Source: Nonomuraea harbinensis (GTDB taxonomy: Bacteria > Actinomycetota > Actinomycetes > Streptosporangiales > Streptosporangiaceae). Taken from it: DNA of 64,000 nt. The stretch covers positions 1 to 64,000 of the forward strand of contig NZ_JAHKRN010000025.1 of NCBI RefSeq assembly GCF_019396385.1, written 5' to 3'. The notes under the pieces were generated by a model. The model saw nothing but the letters and a program-made list of their open reading frames with translations, did no database searches and was not told the origin of the DNA. Both the position numbers and the translations under genes were made by a program. Shown here one piece after another: positions 16,331 through 24,952 of this stretch. The first letter of the stretch is position 1. Each line of letters starts with the position of its first letter.

Positions 16331-17278
16331 ATGCGGTTCGAATCGCTGACCGACTCGGTCGGCCGGACGCCCATGGTGGGGCTGCCGAGGCTGTCCCCGT
16401 CCGCCGACGTGCGCGTCTGGGCCAAACTTGAGGACCGCAACCCCACCGGCTCCATCAAGGACCGCCCGGCGCTGTGGATGGTCGAGCAGGCGGAGAAGGA
16501 CGGCCTGCTCACCCCCGGCTGCACGATCCTGGAGCCGACCAGCGGCAACACCGGCATCTCGCTGGCCATGGCGGCCAAGCTCAAGGGCTACCGCCTGGTG
16601 TGCGTCATGCCGGAGAACACCTCGGATGAGCGCCGCCAGCTGCTGCGCATGTGGGGTGCGGAGATCATCTCCTCGCCGGCCGCGGGCGGCTCCAACGAGG
16701 CGGTGCGGGTGGCCAAGGGCCTGGCCGAGTCCCATCCCGACTGGGTCATGCTCTACCAGTACGGCAACCCGGCCAACTGGCGCTCCCACTACGAGACGAC
16801 CGGGCCGGAGATCCTCGAGGACCTGCCCACCGTGACCCACTTCGTCGCGGGCCTGGGCACCACCGGCACCCTCATGGGCGTCGGCCGCTTCCTGCGCGAG
16901 CGCGTGCCCGAGGTGCAGATCGTGGCCGCCGAGCCGCGCTACGGCGAGCTCGTGTACGGGCTGCGCAACGTCGACGAGGGCTTCATCCCCGAGCTGTACG
17001 ACGAGTCGGTGCTGACCACCCGGTTCTCCGTGGGGTCGGCCGACGCCCTGCGCCGCACCCGCGAGCTGCTGTCTTCCGAGGGCATCTTCGCGGGCGTGTC
17101 CACGGGCGCGGCCCTCCACGCCGCCCTGGGCGTCGCGCGCAAGGCCGTCAAGGCGGGCCGGCGGGCCGACGTCGTGTTCGTGGTGGCCGACGGCGGCTGG
17201 AAGTATCTCTCGACGGGCGCGTACGAAGGCACCCTCGACGAGGCCGAGCAGCGGCTCGAAGGCCAGCTCTGGGCCTGA
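16331..17278 (+). CDS. cysM: CysO-dependent cysteine synthase (O-phosphoserine sulfhydrylase)
   Basis: 315 aa PLP enzyme. The PLP Lys lies in PTGSIKDRPA, followed by the substrate loop PTSGNTGISLA and the phosphate-binding GLGTTGTLMG. Its position right after cysO assigns it to the CysM branch that uses O-phosphoserine and CysO-thiocarboxylate. A 19-bp perfect palindrome follows at 17283-17320. Confidence 0.93.
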   Translation: MRFESLTDSVGRTPMVGLPRLSPSADVRVWAKLEDRNPTGSIKDRPALWMVEQAEKDGLLTPGCTILEPTSGNTGISLAMAAKLKGYRLVCVMPENTSDERRQLLRMWGAEIISSPAAGGSNEAVRVAKGLAESHPDWVMLYQYGNPANWRSHYETTGPEILEDLPTVTHFVAGLGTTGTLMGVGRFLRERVPEVQIVAAEPRYGELVYGLRNVDEGFIPELYDESVLTTRFSVGSADALRRTRELLSSEGIFAGVSTGAALHAALGVARKAVKAGRRADVVFVVADGGWKYLSTGAYEGTLDEAEQRLEGQLWA

Positions 17279-17282
17279 GACC

Positions 17283-17320
17283 GCGAAGGGGCGGCCGGCG
17301 CGCGCCGGCCGCCCCTTCGC
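17283..17320. terminator. Bidirectional terminator between cysM and the DUF3352 gene
   Basis: Perfect palindrome of 38 bp (arms begin GCGAAGGGGCGG, centre GCGC) lying between two convergent genes, 4 bp after the cysM stop and 9 bp before the other stop. Confidence 0.85.
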
Positions 17321-17329
17321 GTCCCGTCA

Positions 17330-19267
17330 TCAGTTGAACAGCACCCGCATGGAGAACGTCACTTCCGTGTCGGTCTGCTTGCCGCTGAGGCCGACGGCGC
17401 GCAGCACCTCCAGGTTGGCCTTCTCCTCGCCCCGCATGTTCGCCAGGTAGAGCTTCTCCACCTTGTCCAGGTCGACGAACAGGCCGTACGTGGCCTCGCC
17501 CGCGTCAGGGATGGCGGTCTGGAAGGTCTCGCTCTCGCCGAGCGTGCCCTCCCCGGCGAGCGTCTTGGCGTACTCGTCGGTGGTCGCCACGGTGAACACG
17601 CCGTCACCGGCGACCTTGGCGATCTGCACCTGCTGCCCCTGGGCGTTCAGGCTCTGCTGCACCCGGTCCAGGATGGCCTGGGCCTTGGCGGCGTCGGTGG
17701 TGATCCGCACGCCCGCCTTGAACTGCTGGGTGTCGAGGCCCTCGCTGTCGACGGCCACGGTGAAATTCTGGCCGAGCACGGTGGCCAGGTCGTCCGGCAG
17801 CTTGAGCCCGAACTGGGTCTGCGCCTGCTGCAGGAACGTCTGGAACTCCTGGGACGCCCCGGCCGACTTCTGGATCTCGGCCCACTGCTTGGTGACGATC
17901 TTGTCCAGGCCGGAGATCGTGAGCGCGCCCGCGGTCGAGCCCGGCAGCGCGGCCAGGTTCGCGGTCGGCACGTCCTCGCCGCCGGTCAGGTCCTTGGCGC
18001 CGCGCAGCACGCCGGCGAGCTCGACGTACCCGCCGTCGAACCGCAGCGCGCCCGCGAACCTGGCGGTCTTGACCTGCTCGACCACCTGCTGCTGCTCGGC
18101 GGTCAGCGTCTCGCCCGAGAGCTCGGCGACCTTGCCCATGTGCGCCCAGAACGACAGCACGCCCTGCTCCCCGATGGCGCTCAGGTCGTCGCCGAAGTCG
18201 GCGTTGTCGGCCAGCGTGGTCTCCGCGGCCGCGTACTTGTCGGCGTTCTCCTGCGTCTCGGCGACGATCGCGTAGTCCTCGCGGAAGGCCAGGCCGTGCT
18301 TGCTCTTCCCCATCATCTTGGCGATGCCGGCCTTGGCGGCCTCCTCGTCCTTCACCTGGATCGCCATCGCGACGCCGGGCTCCTCGCCGCCGCTGGGCAG
18401 CACGCCGACCCCGACCCGGCTCCCGAGCCACGGGTCGATGTCCTTGGCGAAGTCGACGTCCTTGAGGCTGTTGTCGCTCTCCTTCAGGGAGTCGAAGAAA
18501 GCCTTGCGCGGGTCGTCGCCCTGGAAGGTGTCCTTGGTGGTGGAGAACTTCTGCGCGATCTGGAACAGGGCCAGCTTCTGGTTGGCGGCCGGGTCGAGGT
18601 CCAGGCGGACGTAGGCGATGGCGTCGGCGGGCAGCACGTCGTGCGGCTGCGTGCCGCCGCCGCCGAGGAACGAGCCCACGGCCCAGGCGCCGCCGCCGAA
18701 GAGCACCACGGCGAGCGCCGCCGCGACGGCGATCACCCAGCCCTTGCGGCCCTTCTTGGGCGGCTCGCCGCCGTGGCCGGGGAAATCCTGGCCCGGGGCC
18801 TGCCAGCCGAGCTGCTCCTGCTGCCCGTAACCCTGCTGTCCAAAGCTCTGCTGCCCGTAGCCCTGCTGCTGCTGACCGTACTGCTGCTGGCCGTACTGGG
18901 ACTGCTGGCCGTACTCAGGCTGCTGGCCGTATTGGGGCTGGCCGTACTGGGGTTGCCCGTACTGGGGCTGCCCGTACTGCTGCGGGTCATAGCCGGGCTG
19001 GCCGCCGTGCGGAGGCTGCTGCCCGTAGGACGCCTGCTGCCCGTAAGGGGACTGCTGACCTGGGTCGGCCTGCTGACCGTACTGCGGCTGACCGTACTGG
19101 GGCTGCTGGCCGTACGGGGCCTGCTGCTGGTACGGCTGCTGCGGGGGATACGGCTGGCCGTGAGACATAGGCGTCGTCGGCGGGTTCTCGGGCTGCTGCT
19201 CCTGATTCCACCGGAACGCTGTCGTCCGGTCAGGATCCTGCCCTGGCGGGGGATTATTCGCAGACAT
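17330..19267 (-). CDS. DUF3352 membrane protein with Q/G/Y-rich N-terminal tail
   Basis: About 645 aa. The first ~165 residues are low complexity, built on repeats of QYGQP/QYGQQ with Pro and Ser. A basic patch (KKGRKGW) and one transmembrane helix (VIAVAAALAVVLFGGGAWAVGSFL) follow, then a ~450-residue extracytoplasmic DUF3352 domain starting at LPADAIAYVRLDLDP. Topology: disordered tail inside, domain outside. ATG 19267 is chosen over GTG 19270. The Gln-rich tail is DNA-repeat-based and may vary in length. Function unknown. Confidence 0.8.
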   Translation of the reverse strand: MSANNPPPGQDPDRTTAFRWNQEQQPENPPTTPMSHGQPYPPQQPYQQQAPYGQQPQYGQPQYGQQADPGQQSPYGQQASYGQQPPHGGQPGYDPQQYGQPQYGQPQYGQPQYGQQPEYGQQSQYGQQQYGQQQQGYGQQSFGQQGYGQQEQLGWQAPGQDFPGHGGEPPKKGRKGWVIAVAAALAVVLFGGGAWAVGSFLGGGGTQPHDVLPADAIAYVRLDLDPAANQKLALFQIAQKFSTTKDTFQGDDPRKAFFDSLKESDNSLKDVDFAKDIDPWLGSRVGVGVLPSGGEEPGVAMAIQVKDEEAAKAGIAKMMGKSKHGLAFREDYAIVAETQENADKYAAAETTLADNADFGDDLSAIGEQGVLSFWAHMGKVAELSGETLTAEQQQVVEQVKTARFAGALRFDGGYVELAGVLRGAKDLTGGEDVPTANLAALPGSTAGALTISGLDKIVTKQWAEIQKSAGASQEFQTFLQQAQTQFGLKLPDDLATVLGQNFTVAVDSEGLDTQQFKAGVRITTDAAKAQAILDRVQQSLNAQGQQVQIAKVAGDGVFTVATTDEYAKTLAGEGTLGESETFQTAIPDAGEATYGLFVDLDKVEKLYLANMRGEEKANLEVLRAVGLSGKQTDTEVTFSMRVLFN

Positions 19268-19387
19268 CACTCAACTCACAGTGTGGACATTTAAATCACA
19301 CAGAAGGTAGCTGATGTTGCTAGACCCCCGCTTGCAATGCGCTGAAGTGTGCAGGCGGCCCGGTTTGGGGTGGGTTTCTGGATGTAC

Positions 19388-19419
19388 AGTATGAACTCAC
19401 TAGAATATAGTTCCGTACT
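19388..19419. promoter_or_regulatory. Dyad around a -10 box upstream of the thioesterase gene
   Basis: Arms AGTATGAACT (19388-19397) and AGTTCCGTACT (19409-19419) form an imperfect inverted repeat flanking TAGAAT (19401-19406), a good -10 box 15 bp before the ATG region. The location suits a repressor operator. No regulator gene is adjacent. Confidence 0.4.
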
Positions 19420-19433
19420 TGAGGCAGGGGCGG

Positions 19434-20225
19434 ATGACCAAGTTCGACGAGGCCACGCAGGCGATCCGGGTCGACGAGACCACCTACGACGTCTGCCTCG
19501 ACCCCGGCTACCAGATCGGCGGCCCGCTCAACGGCGGCTACCTGATGGCGGTGGTCCTGCGGGCGGTGGTCGACGACTCGCCGTTCGCGCACCCGGTGAG
19601 CACCTCCGCGCAGTTCCTCAAGGCTCCCGTGCCAGGGCCTGCCACCGTACGCGTCGAGCGGATCAAGACCGGCAAGACCGCCGCGTTCACCCGCGCCACC
19701 CTCGTCCAGGACGGCGCCGCGCAGATCGAGACCCTCGTCACCACCGCCACCCTGACCAACGCCGATCCCGTCTACGCCGACGGGCCCGCGCACGCCATGC
19801 CGCCCCTGGAGGAGTGCGTCAAGCTGCCGGACCCCAAGCCCGAGTCGAACATGAACATGAACGCCCAGGTGGAGGTCGTGTTCGACCCGCCGAGCATCGG
19901 CTGGCTCTCCGGCGCGCCCGCCGGCCGGCCCGAGTCGCGCGCCTACTTCCGGATGGCCGAGCCGCAGGACCCCGACCCGTTCGTGCTGGCGGTGGCCGTG
20001 GACGCGCTGCCGCCCGTGGTGTTCTCCGCCGGCCTGCGCGGCTGGGCGCCGACCGTCGAGCTCACCTGGCACCTGCGCGCGCTGCCCGCCCCCGGCTGGC
20101 TCACCGTGCTGGCCGGCGGGCGGCTCGTCGCCGACGGCTGGTTCGACGAGGACGCGGAGGTGTGGGACTCGACGGGCCGCCTGGTGGCGCAGTCGCGCCA
20201 GCTGGCACGGGTGGGGCGAGGTTGA
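19434..20225 (+). CDS. Acyl-CoA thioesterase-like (double hot-dog) protein
   Basis: 263 aa. The N-terminal hot-dog half contains YQIGGPLNGGYLMAVVLRAV, where Asn-Gly-Gly-Tyr is typical of the TesB-like/TE_II family in actinobacteria; the second half carries GWAPTVELTWHLRALPAPGWL, the family's other conserved region. It probably hydrolyses acyl-CoAs. ATG 19434 follows the purine-rich GAGGCAGGGG. It stands alone between the DUF3352 gene and murI. Confidence 0.8.
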   Translation: MTKFDEATQAIRVDETTYDVCLDPGYQIGGPLNGGYLMAVVLRAVVDDSPFAHPVSTSAQFLKAPVPGPATVRVERIKTGKTAAFTRATLVQDGAAQIETLVTTATLTNADPVYADGPAHAMPPLEECVKLPDPKPESNMNMNAQVEVVFDPPSIGWLSGAPAGRPESRAYFRMAEPQDPDPFVLAVAVDALPPVVFSAGLRGWAPTVELTWHLRALPAPGWLTVLAGGRLVADGWFDEDAEVWDSTGRLVAQSRQLARVGRG

Positions 20226-20286
20226 CACGCGAGCTGTGAGCATTCTTACGCAGTGAAAAGAGCGCAGGTCGCCTACCCTCTGAAGC

Positions 20287-21153
20287 GTGCCGGACGCGAG
20301 TATTGGGATCTTCGACAGCGGGGTGGGCGGCCTCACGGTCGCCCGGGCGATCATCGACCAGCTGCCCCATGAGTCCATCACCTACGTGGCCGACACGGCC
20401 CGGCAGCCGTACGGGCCCAAACGCATCGCCGAGGTGCGCGCCTACGCCCTGGAGGTGATGGACCACCTCGTCGAGCACGACGTCAAGATGCTCGTGATCG
20501 CCTGTAACAGCGCCAGCGCCGCCGTGCTGCGCGACGCCCGCGAGCGCTACGACGTGCCCGTCGTCGAGGTGATCCAGCCCGCCACCCGGCGGGCGGTGCG
20601 CGCCACCCGCAACGGCAGGGTCGGTGTGATCGCCACCCGGGCCACGATCGAGTCGATGGCCTACCACGACGCCTTCACCGCCGCTCCCGACGTCCAGCTC
20701 ACCGGCGTGGCCGCCCCACGCCTGGTGTCGTACGTCGAGCGCGGCGAGACGATGAGCGAGCAGCTCATCGAGGTCGTCCGCGGCTACCTGGAGCCCATCC
20801 AGGACGCCGGATGCGACACGCTCATCCTCGGCTGCACCCACTACCCGCTGCTCACCGGCGCGATCTCCTATGTCGCGGGCGACGGGGTCACGCTGGTGTC
20901 CAGCGCGGACGAGACGGCCAAGGACGTCTACCGCATCCTGCACGACCGCGGCCTGGCGGCCGGCGGCGAGGCCAGCCCCCGGCACCGCTTCCGCGCCACC
21001 GGCGACTCCACGCTCTTCGCCCGGCTCGGACGCCGCTTCCTGGGTCCGGAGATCGACGCGGTCGAAGTCGCTCCAGTGGGGGGTACCACCGTCAAGGGAG
21101 GCCCGCATGAAAGTGACCATCATCGGCTGCTCGGGAAGTTTTCCCGGCCCTGA
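20287..21153 (+). CDS. murI: Glutamate racemase
   Basis: 288 aa. Makes D-glutamate for peptidoglycan. Both catalytic Cys are present: VIACNSASAAVL and LGCTHYPLL, with IGIFDSGVGGLTV at the start. GTG 20287 is 7 nt after TACCCT (20274-20279), a leaderless arrangement. The 3' end overlaps the MBL-fold gene by 47 nt, so the last residues may be non-essential. murI-MBL-rph-rdgB is a common actinobacterial gene order. Confidence 0.95.
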   Translation: MPDASIGIFDSGVGGLTVARAIIDQLPHESITYVADTARQPYGPKRIAEVRAYALEVMDHLVEHDVKMLVIACNSASAAVLRDARERYDVPVVEVIQPATRRAVRATRNGRVGVIATRATIESMAYHDAFTAAPDVQLTGVAAPRLVSYVERGETMSEQLIEVVRGYLEPIQDAGCDTLILGCTHYPLLTGAISYVAGDGVTLVSSADETAKDVYRILHDRGLAAGGEASPRHRFRATGDSTLFARLGRRFLGPEIDAVEVAPVGGTTVKGGPHESDHHRLLGKFSRP

Positions 21154-21859
21154 CAGCCCCGCGTCCTGCTACCTCGTCGAGGCGGAGGGCTTCCGGCTGC
21201 TGCTCGACTTCGGCAGCGGGTCCCTGGGAGTGCTCCAGCGCCACATCGGCCTGTACGACGTCGACGCGATCTGCCTGACCCACCTGCACGCCGATCACTG
21301 CCTCGACCTGTGCGGCTACCACGTGGCCCGCACCTACGGCCCCGACGCCCCGTACCCGCGGGTGCCCGTCCACGCGCCGGCCGACGCGCCGCGCCGGCTC
21401 GCCGCCGCCTACGGCATGCCGGACGAGCCCGGGCTGGAGACCGCCTTCGACTTCGCGGGGCTCGCGCCGGGCACGATCGAGGCCGGCCCGTTCACGGTGA
21501 CCGCGGCCCTGGTCAACCACCCGGTGGAGGCGTACGGGTTCCGCGTCGAGCACGCCGGGCGCAGCGTCGTCTATTCCGGCGACACCGGCGAGTGCGCCGA
21601 GCTGGTCAAGCTGGCCACCGACGCCGACCTGCTGCTGTGCGAGGCGTCGATGCTCGACGGCCCCGACCTGCCCACGGGGCTCCACCTGTCCGGCCGCCAG
21701 GCGGCCGAGCACGCCGCCGAGGCCGGGGCCGGGCGGCTCGTGCTCACCCACCTCGTCCCCTGGAACGACCCGGCCGACGTGCTGGACGACGCCACCCGGG
21801 GCGGCTTCGCCGGGCCGATCGAGCTGGCCCGCAGCGGCGCCGTCTACGACCTGGCGTGA
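21107..21859 (+). CDS. MBL-fold metallo-hydrolase (RNase Z-like)
   Basis: 250 aa. Metal-ligand motif is THLHADHCLDL, followed by the NHPVEAYGFRVE, YSGDTGE and LTHLVPW segments; the pattern is that of the cyclic-nucleotide phosphodiesterase/RNase Z-like branch. ATG 21107 lies inside the 3' end of murI, with GGGAGG just upstream. Its position next to rph (tRNA 3' processing) makes an RNA substrate plausible, but this is inference. Confidence 0.88.
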   Translation: MKVTIIGCSGSFPGPDSPASCYLVEAEGFRLLLDFGSGSLGVLQRHIGLYDVDAICLTHLHADHCLDLCGYHVARTYGPDAPYPRVPVHAPADAPRRLAAAYGMPDEPGLETAFDFAGLAPGTIEAGPFTVTAALVNHPVEAYGFRVEHAGRSVVYSGDTGECAELVKLATDADLLLCEASMLDGPDLPTGLHLSGRQAAEHAAEAGAGRLVLTHLVPWNDPADVLDDATRGGFAGPIELARSGAVYDLA

Positions 21860-21890
21860 GGTCGTGCGGGGCGGGGATAGGCTGATCTGC

Positions 21891-22610
21891 ATGTCGCGAC
21901 AGGATGGCCGAAACCCCGACCAGCTCCGCCCCATCACCATCACCCGCAACTGGATCACCCACGCGGAGGGGTCCGTGCTGGTGGAGTTCGGCCAGACGAG
22001 GGTGCTGTGCGCCGCGTCCGTCCAGGACAGCGTGCCGCGCTGGCGGCGCGGCACCGGCCAGGGCTGGGTGACGGGCGAGTACGCGATGCTCCCGCGCGCC
22101 ACCAACACCCGCAACGACCGCGAGTCCGTCCGCGGCAAGATCGGCGGACGGACCCACGAGATCTCCCGCCTGATCGGCCGCTCGCTGCGCGCCTGCGTCG
22201 ACTACAAGGCCCTGGGCGAGAACTCGATCCTGCTCGACTGCGACGTCCTGCAGGCCGACGGCGGCACCAGGACCGCCGCCATCACCGGCGCCTACGTCGC
22301 GCTCGCCGACGCCGTCGCCTGGATGCGCGAGCGCAAGATGTGTCCCGGCGACCCGCTCATCGGCTCGGTGTCGGCGGTCTCCGTGGGCGTCGTCGGCTCG
22401 GTGCCGATGCTCGACCTCTGCTACGTCGAGGACGTCGCCGCCGAGACCGACATGAACGTCGTCATGACCGGCGAGGGCAGCTTCGTCGAGGTCCAGGGCA
22501 CCGCCGAGGGCGCCCCGTTCGACCGCGGGGCCCTCGACCGGCTGCTCGACCTCGCCGTGACCGGCTGCGAGGAGCTCACGCTCATCCAGCAGGAGGCGCT
22601 GTCCGCATGA
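21891..22610 (+). CDS. rph: Ribonuclease PH
   Basis: 239 aa. Phosphorolytic 3' trimming of tRNA precursors. Conserved blocks: GSVLVEFGQTRVLCAASVQD, GWVTGEYAMLPRAT, RSLRACVDYKALGENSILLDCDVLQADGGTRTA. ATG 21891 follows TAGGCT by 7 nt. The stop overlaps the rdgB start (ATGA). Confidence 0.95.
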   Translation: MSRQDGRNPDQLRPITITRNWITHAEGSVLVEFGQTRVLCAASVQDSVPRWRRGTGQGWVTGEYAMLPRATNTRNDRESVRGKIGGRTHEISRLIGRSLRACVDYKALGENSILLDCDVLQADGGTRTAAITGAYVALADAVAWMRERKMCPGDPLIGSVSAVSVGVVGSVPMLDLCYVEDVAAETDMNVVMTGEGSFVEVQGTAEGAPFDRGALDRLLDLAVTGCEELTLIQQEALSA

Positions 22611-23197
22611 GGATCCTGCTCGCCACCCGCAACCCCGGCAAGATCGCCGAGCTGCGGCGCATCCTCGCCGGGTTCGACATCGTGGGGCTGGAGGAGTTCC
22701 CGGAGATCGGCGACGTGGCCGAGACCGGCGTCACCTTCGAGGACAACGCCCTGCTCAAGGCCCGCGAGGTGGCCAGGCAGTCGGGCCTGCCCTCGGTCGC
22801 CGACGACTCCGGGCTCTGCGTCGACGTGCTCAACGGCATGCCCGGCGTGTTCTCCGCCCGCTGGTCGGGCCGTCACGGCGACGACCAGGCCAACCTCGAC
22901 CTGCTGCTCGCCCAGGTGTCCGACGTGCCCGACGACAAGCTCACCGCCCACTTCACCTGCGTGGCCGCGCTGTCGCTGCCCTCGGGTGAGTCCAGGGTGG
23001 CCGAGGGCGTCCTGCCCGGTCATCTCGTGCGCGCCCCGCGCGGCTCGGGCGGCTTCGGGTACGACCCGATCTTCGTGCCCGACGGCGACAGCCGCACCAC
23101 GGCCGAGATGACGGCCGACGAGAAGGACGCGATCTCCCACCGGGGCCGCGCCTTCCGCGCGCTCGCGCCGATCGTGCACGAACTGCTGGCGCCGTAA
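22607..23197 (+). CDS. rdgB: XTP/dITP diphosphatase (Ham1 family)
   Basis: 196 aa. Removes non-canonical purine nucleotides. It starts MRILLATRNPGKIAELRRIL, with the motif VADDSGLCVDVLNGMPGVFSARW and the later GGFGYDPIF and SHRGRAFRAL. It overlaps rph by 4 nt and is translationally coupled to it. Confidence 0.95.
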   Translation: MRILLATRNPGKIAELRRILAGFDIVGLEEFPEIGDVAETGVTFEDNALLKAREVARQSGLPSVADDSGLCVDVLNGMPGVFSARWSGRHGDDQANLDLLLAQVSDVPDDKLTAHFTCVAALSLPSGESRVAEGVLPGHLVRAPRGSGGFGYDPIFVPDGDSRTTAEMTADEKDAISHRGRAFRALAPIVHELLAP

Positions 23198-23244
23198 CCA
23201 TTCCTTAAGACCTGCCGGGCGCCGCGCGGCGTAGCGTCGGAGTC

Positions 23245-24822
23245 GTGCGGAGTAATCAGGTCACGCCCGTCTGGGCGGGCGCGCTGGCAGGCATCGTGGC
23301 GGGCGCCGTGGCGCTCGGCGTCGCGCAGCTCGGCGCGGGGCTGGTACGGGCCTCGTCGTTCCCGGTCCTGGCCGTGGGCGACTGGGTGGTCGACCTGTCG
23401 CCGGCGCCGCTGAAGGAGTTCGCGATCCGGACCTTCGGCGAGAACGACAAGAACGTCCTCATCGGCGGCGTGCTCGTGGTGCTCACCCTGGTCGCGGCCG
23501 GCATCGGCGTCGTGGCCCGGCGCCGCCGCGCGTACGGGACGGCGGGGCTGGCGCTGTTCGGGGTGGTGGGGCTGGTGGCGGTGCTGACCAGGCCCGGCGC
23601 GACGGCCGCCGACGCGCTGCCGACGCTGGCGGGGGTGGCGGCGGGCGCCCTGGCCCTGTCCTGGATCCTCCGCCGCGCCACCCCTTCCGTCCGCGAGGTT
23701 TCCGCCGGGGACGTCGAGCGGCCCGGGGTCATGTGGGCTCCGGGCATGCCGTACGCGTTCGACCGGCGCAGGCTGCTGACCGGGGCCGCCGGGGGAGTGG
23801 TGGCCGCCGGGGCCGCCGCCGTCGTGGGCCGTTCGCTCAGTGGTGCTCGCGCCGTCGACGCGGCACGGGTCAACGTCGCGATCCCCGCGCCCGCCGTGCC
23901 GGCCCCGCCCCTTCCGGCCGGAGCCGATCTCAGGATCAGGGGCCTGTCGCCGTTCGTCACCCCGAACGCCGACTTCTACCGCGTGGACACCGCGCTCATC
24001 CTCCCCCAGGTGGACCCGCGGGCGTGGACCCTGCGCGTGCACGGCCTCGTCGACCGTCCGATCGAGATCACGTACGAGGAGCTGCTCAGGCGCCCGCTCA
24101 TGGAGGCCGACATCACCCTCGCCTGCGTCTCCAACGAGGTCGGCGGCCCCCTCGTGGGCAACGCGCGCTGGCTCGGGGTGCGGATAGCCGACGTGCTGCG
24201 CGAGGCGGGGCTCCGCCCGGAGGCCGACATGCTGCTGTCGACCTCCTCCGACGGCTTCACCTGCGGCACACCGGTGGACGTCGTCATGGACGGCAGGGAC
24301 GCTCTGTTCGCCGTCGCCATGAACGGCGAGCCGCTCCCGGTGGCCCACGGTTTCCCGGTGCGGCAGGTGGTGCCGGGTCTGTACGGGTACGTCTCGGCGA
24401 CCAAGTGGGTGGTGGACGTCAAGGCGACCAGGTTCGACACCGACGAGGCGTACTGGACGCCGCGCGGCTGGTCGGCCAGGGCGCCCATCAAGACGGAGTC
24501 CCGGATCGACGTCCCGGCGGCGGGGGCCACGGTGCCGGCGGGCCGCACCACGATCGCGGGCGTCGCCTGGGCGCAGCACAAGGGCGTCGACGCGGTGGAG
24601 GTACGGGTCGACCGGGGCGCGTGGCGGGAGGCCCGGCTCGCCCAGGTGCCCGGCCCGGACACCTGGCGGCAGTGGGCGCTCGACTGGGACGCCACGCCGG
24701 GGGATCACACGCTCGAAGTACGGGCGACGGACGCGGCCGGATACACCCAGACCGAGCAGCGCGCCCCGGTGATGCCCGACGGCGCCACCGGCTGGCACAC
24801 GATCGACGTCCACGTCACCTGA
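23245..24822 (+). CDS. Membrane-anchored sulfite-oxidase-type molybdopterin enzyme
   Basis: 525 aa. The N-terminal third has several membrane helices (WAGALAGIVAGAVALGVAQLGAG and others), then DRRRLLTGAAGG resembling a twin-Arg-like region, then the oxidoreductase domain from VTPNADFYRVDTALILPQVD. The Moco-binding Cys is in TLACVSNEVGG, and DGFTCGTP and GFPVRQVVPGLYGYVSATKWV follow; the C-terminal part is a Mo-co dimerisation domain. GTG 23245 is 7 nt after TAGCGT. The substrate is unknown; no cytochrome partner is adjacent. Confidence 0.88.
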   Translation: MRSNQVTPVWAGALAGIVAGAVALGVAQLGAGLVRASSFPVLAVGDWVVDLSPAPLKEFAIRTFGENDKNVLIGGVLVVLTLVAAGIGVVARRRRAYGTAGLALFGVVGLVAVLTRPGATAADALPTLAGVAAGALALSWILRRATPSVREVSAGDVERPGVMWAPGMPYAFDRRRLLTGAAGGVVAAGAAAVVGRSLSGARAVDAARVNVAIPAPAVPAPPLPAGADLRIRGLSPFVTPNADFYRVDTALILPQVDPRAWTLRVHGLVDRPIEITYEELLRRPLMEADITLACVSNEVGGPLVGNARWLGVRIADVLREAGLRPEADMLLSTSSDGFTCGTPVDVVMDGRDALFAVAMNGEPLPVAHGFPVRQVVPGLYGYVSATKWVVDVKATRFDTDEAYWTPRGWSARAPIKTESRIDVPAAGATVPAGRTTIAGVAWAQHKGVDAVEVRVDRGAWREARLAQVPGPDTWRQWALDWDATPGDHTLEVRATDAAGYTQTEQRAPVMPDGATGWHTIDVHVT

Positions 24823-24952
24823 CTCGTCCGTTGATAGGGGCGTTTGTGCTGGTAGGGCGCCCAGTCCTGGCCGAGAATCTTCCTGACTTTCGCCCCTGCG
24901 TCACGCTGTCCGCCCCTACGATCGGTCGTCGAGCAGTGACAGGAGGCAGGAC

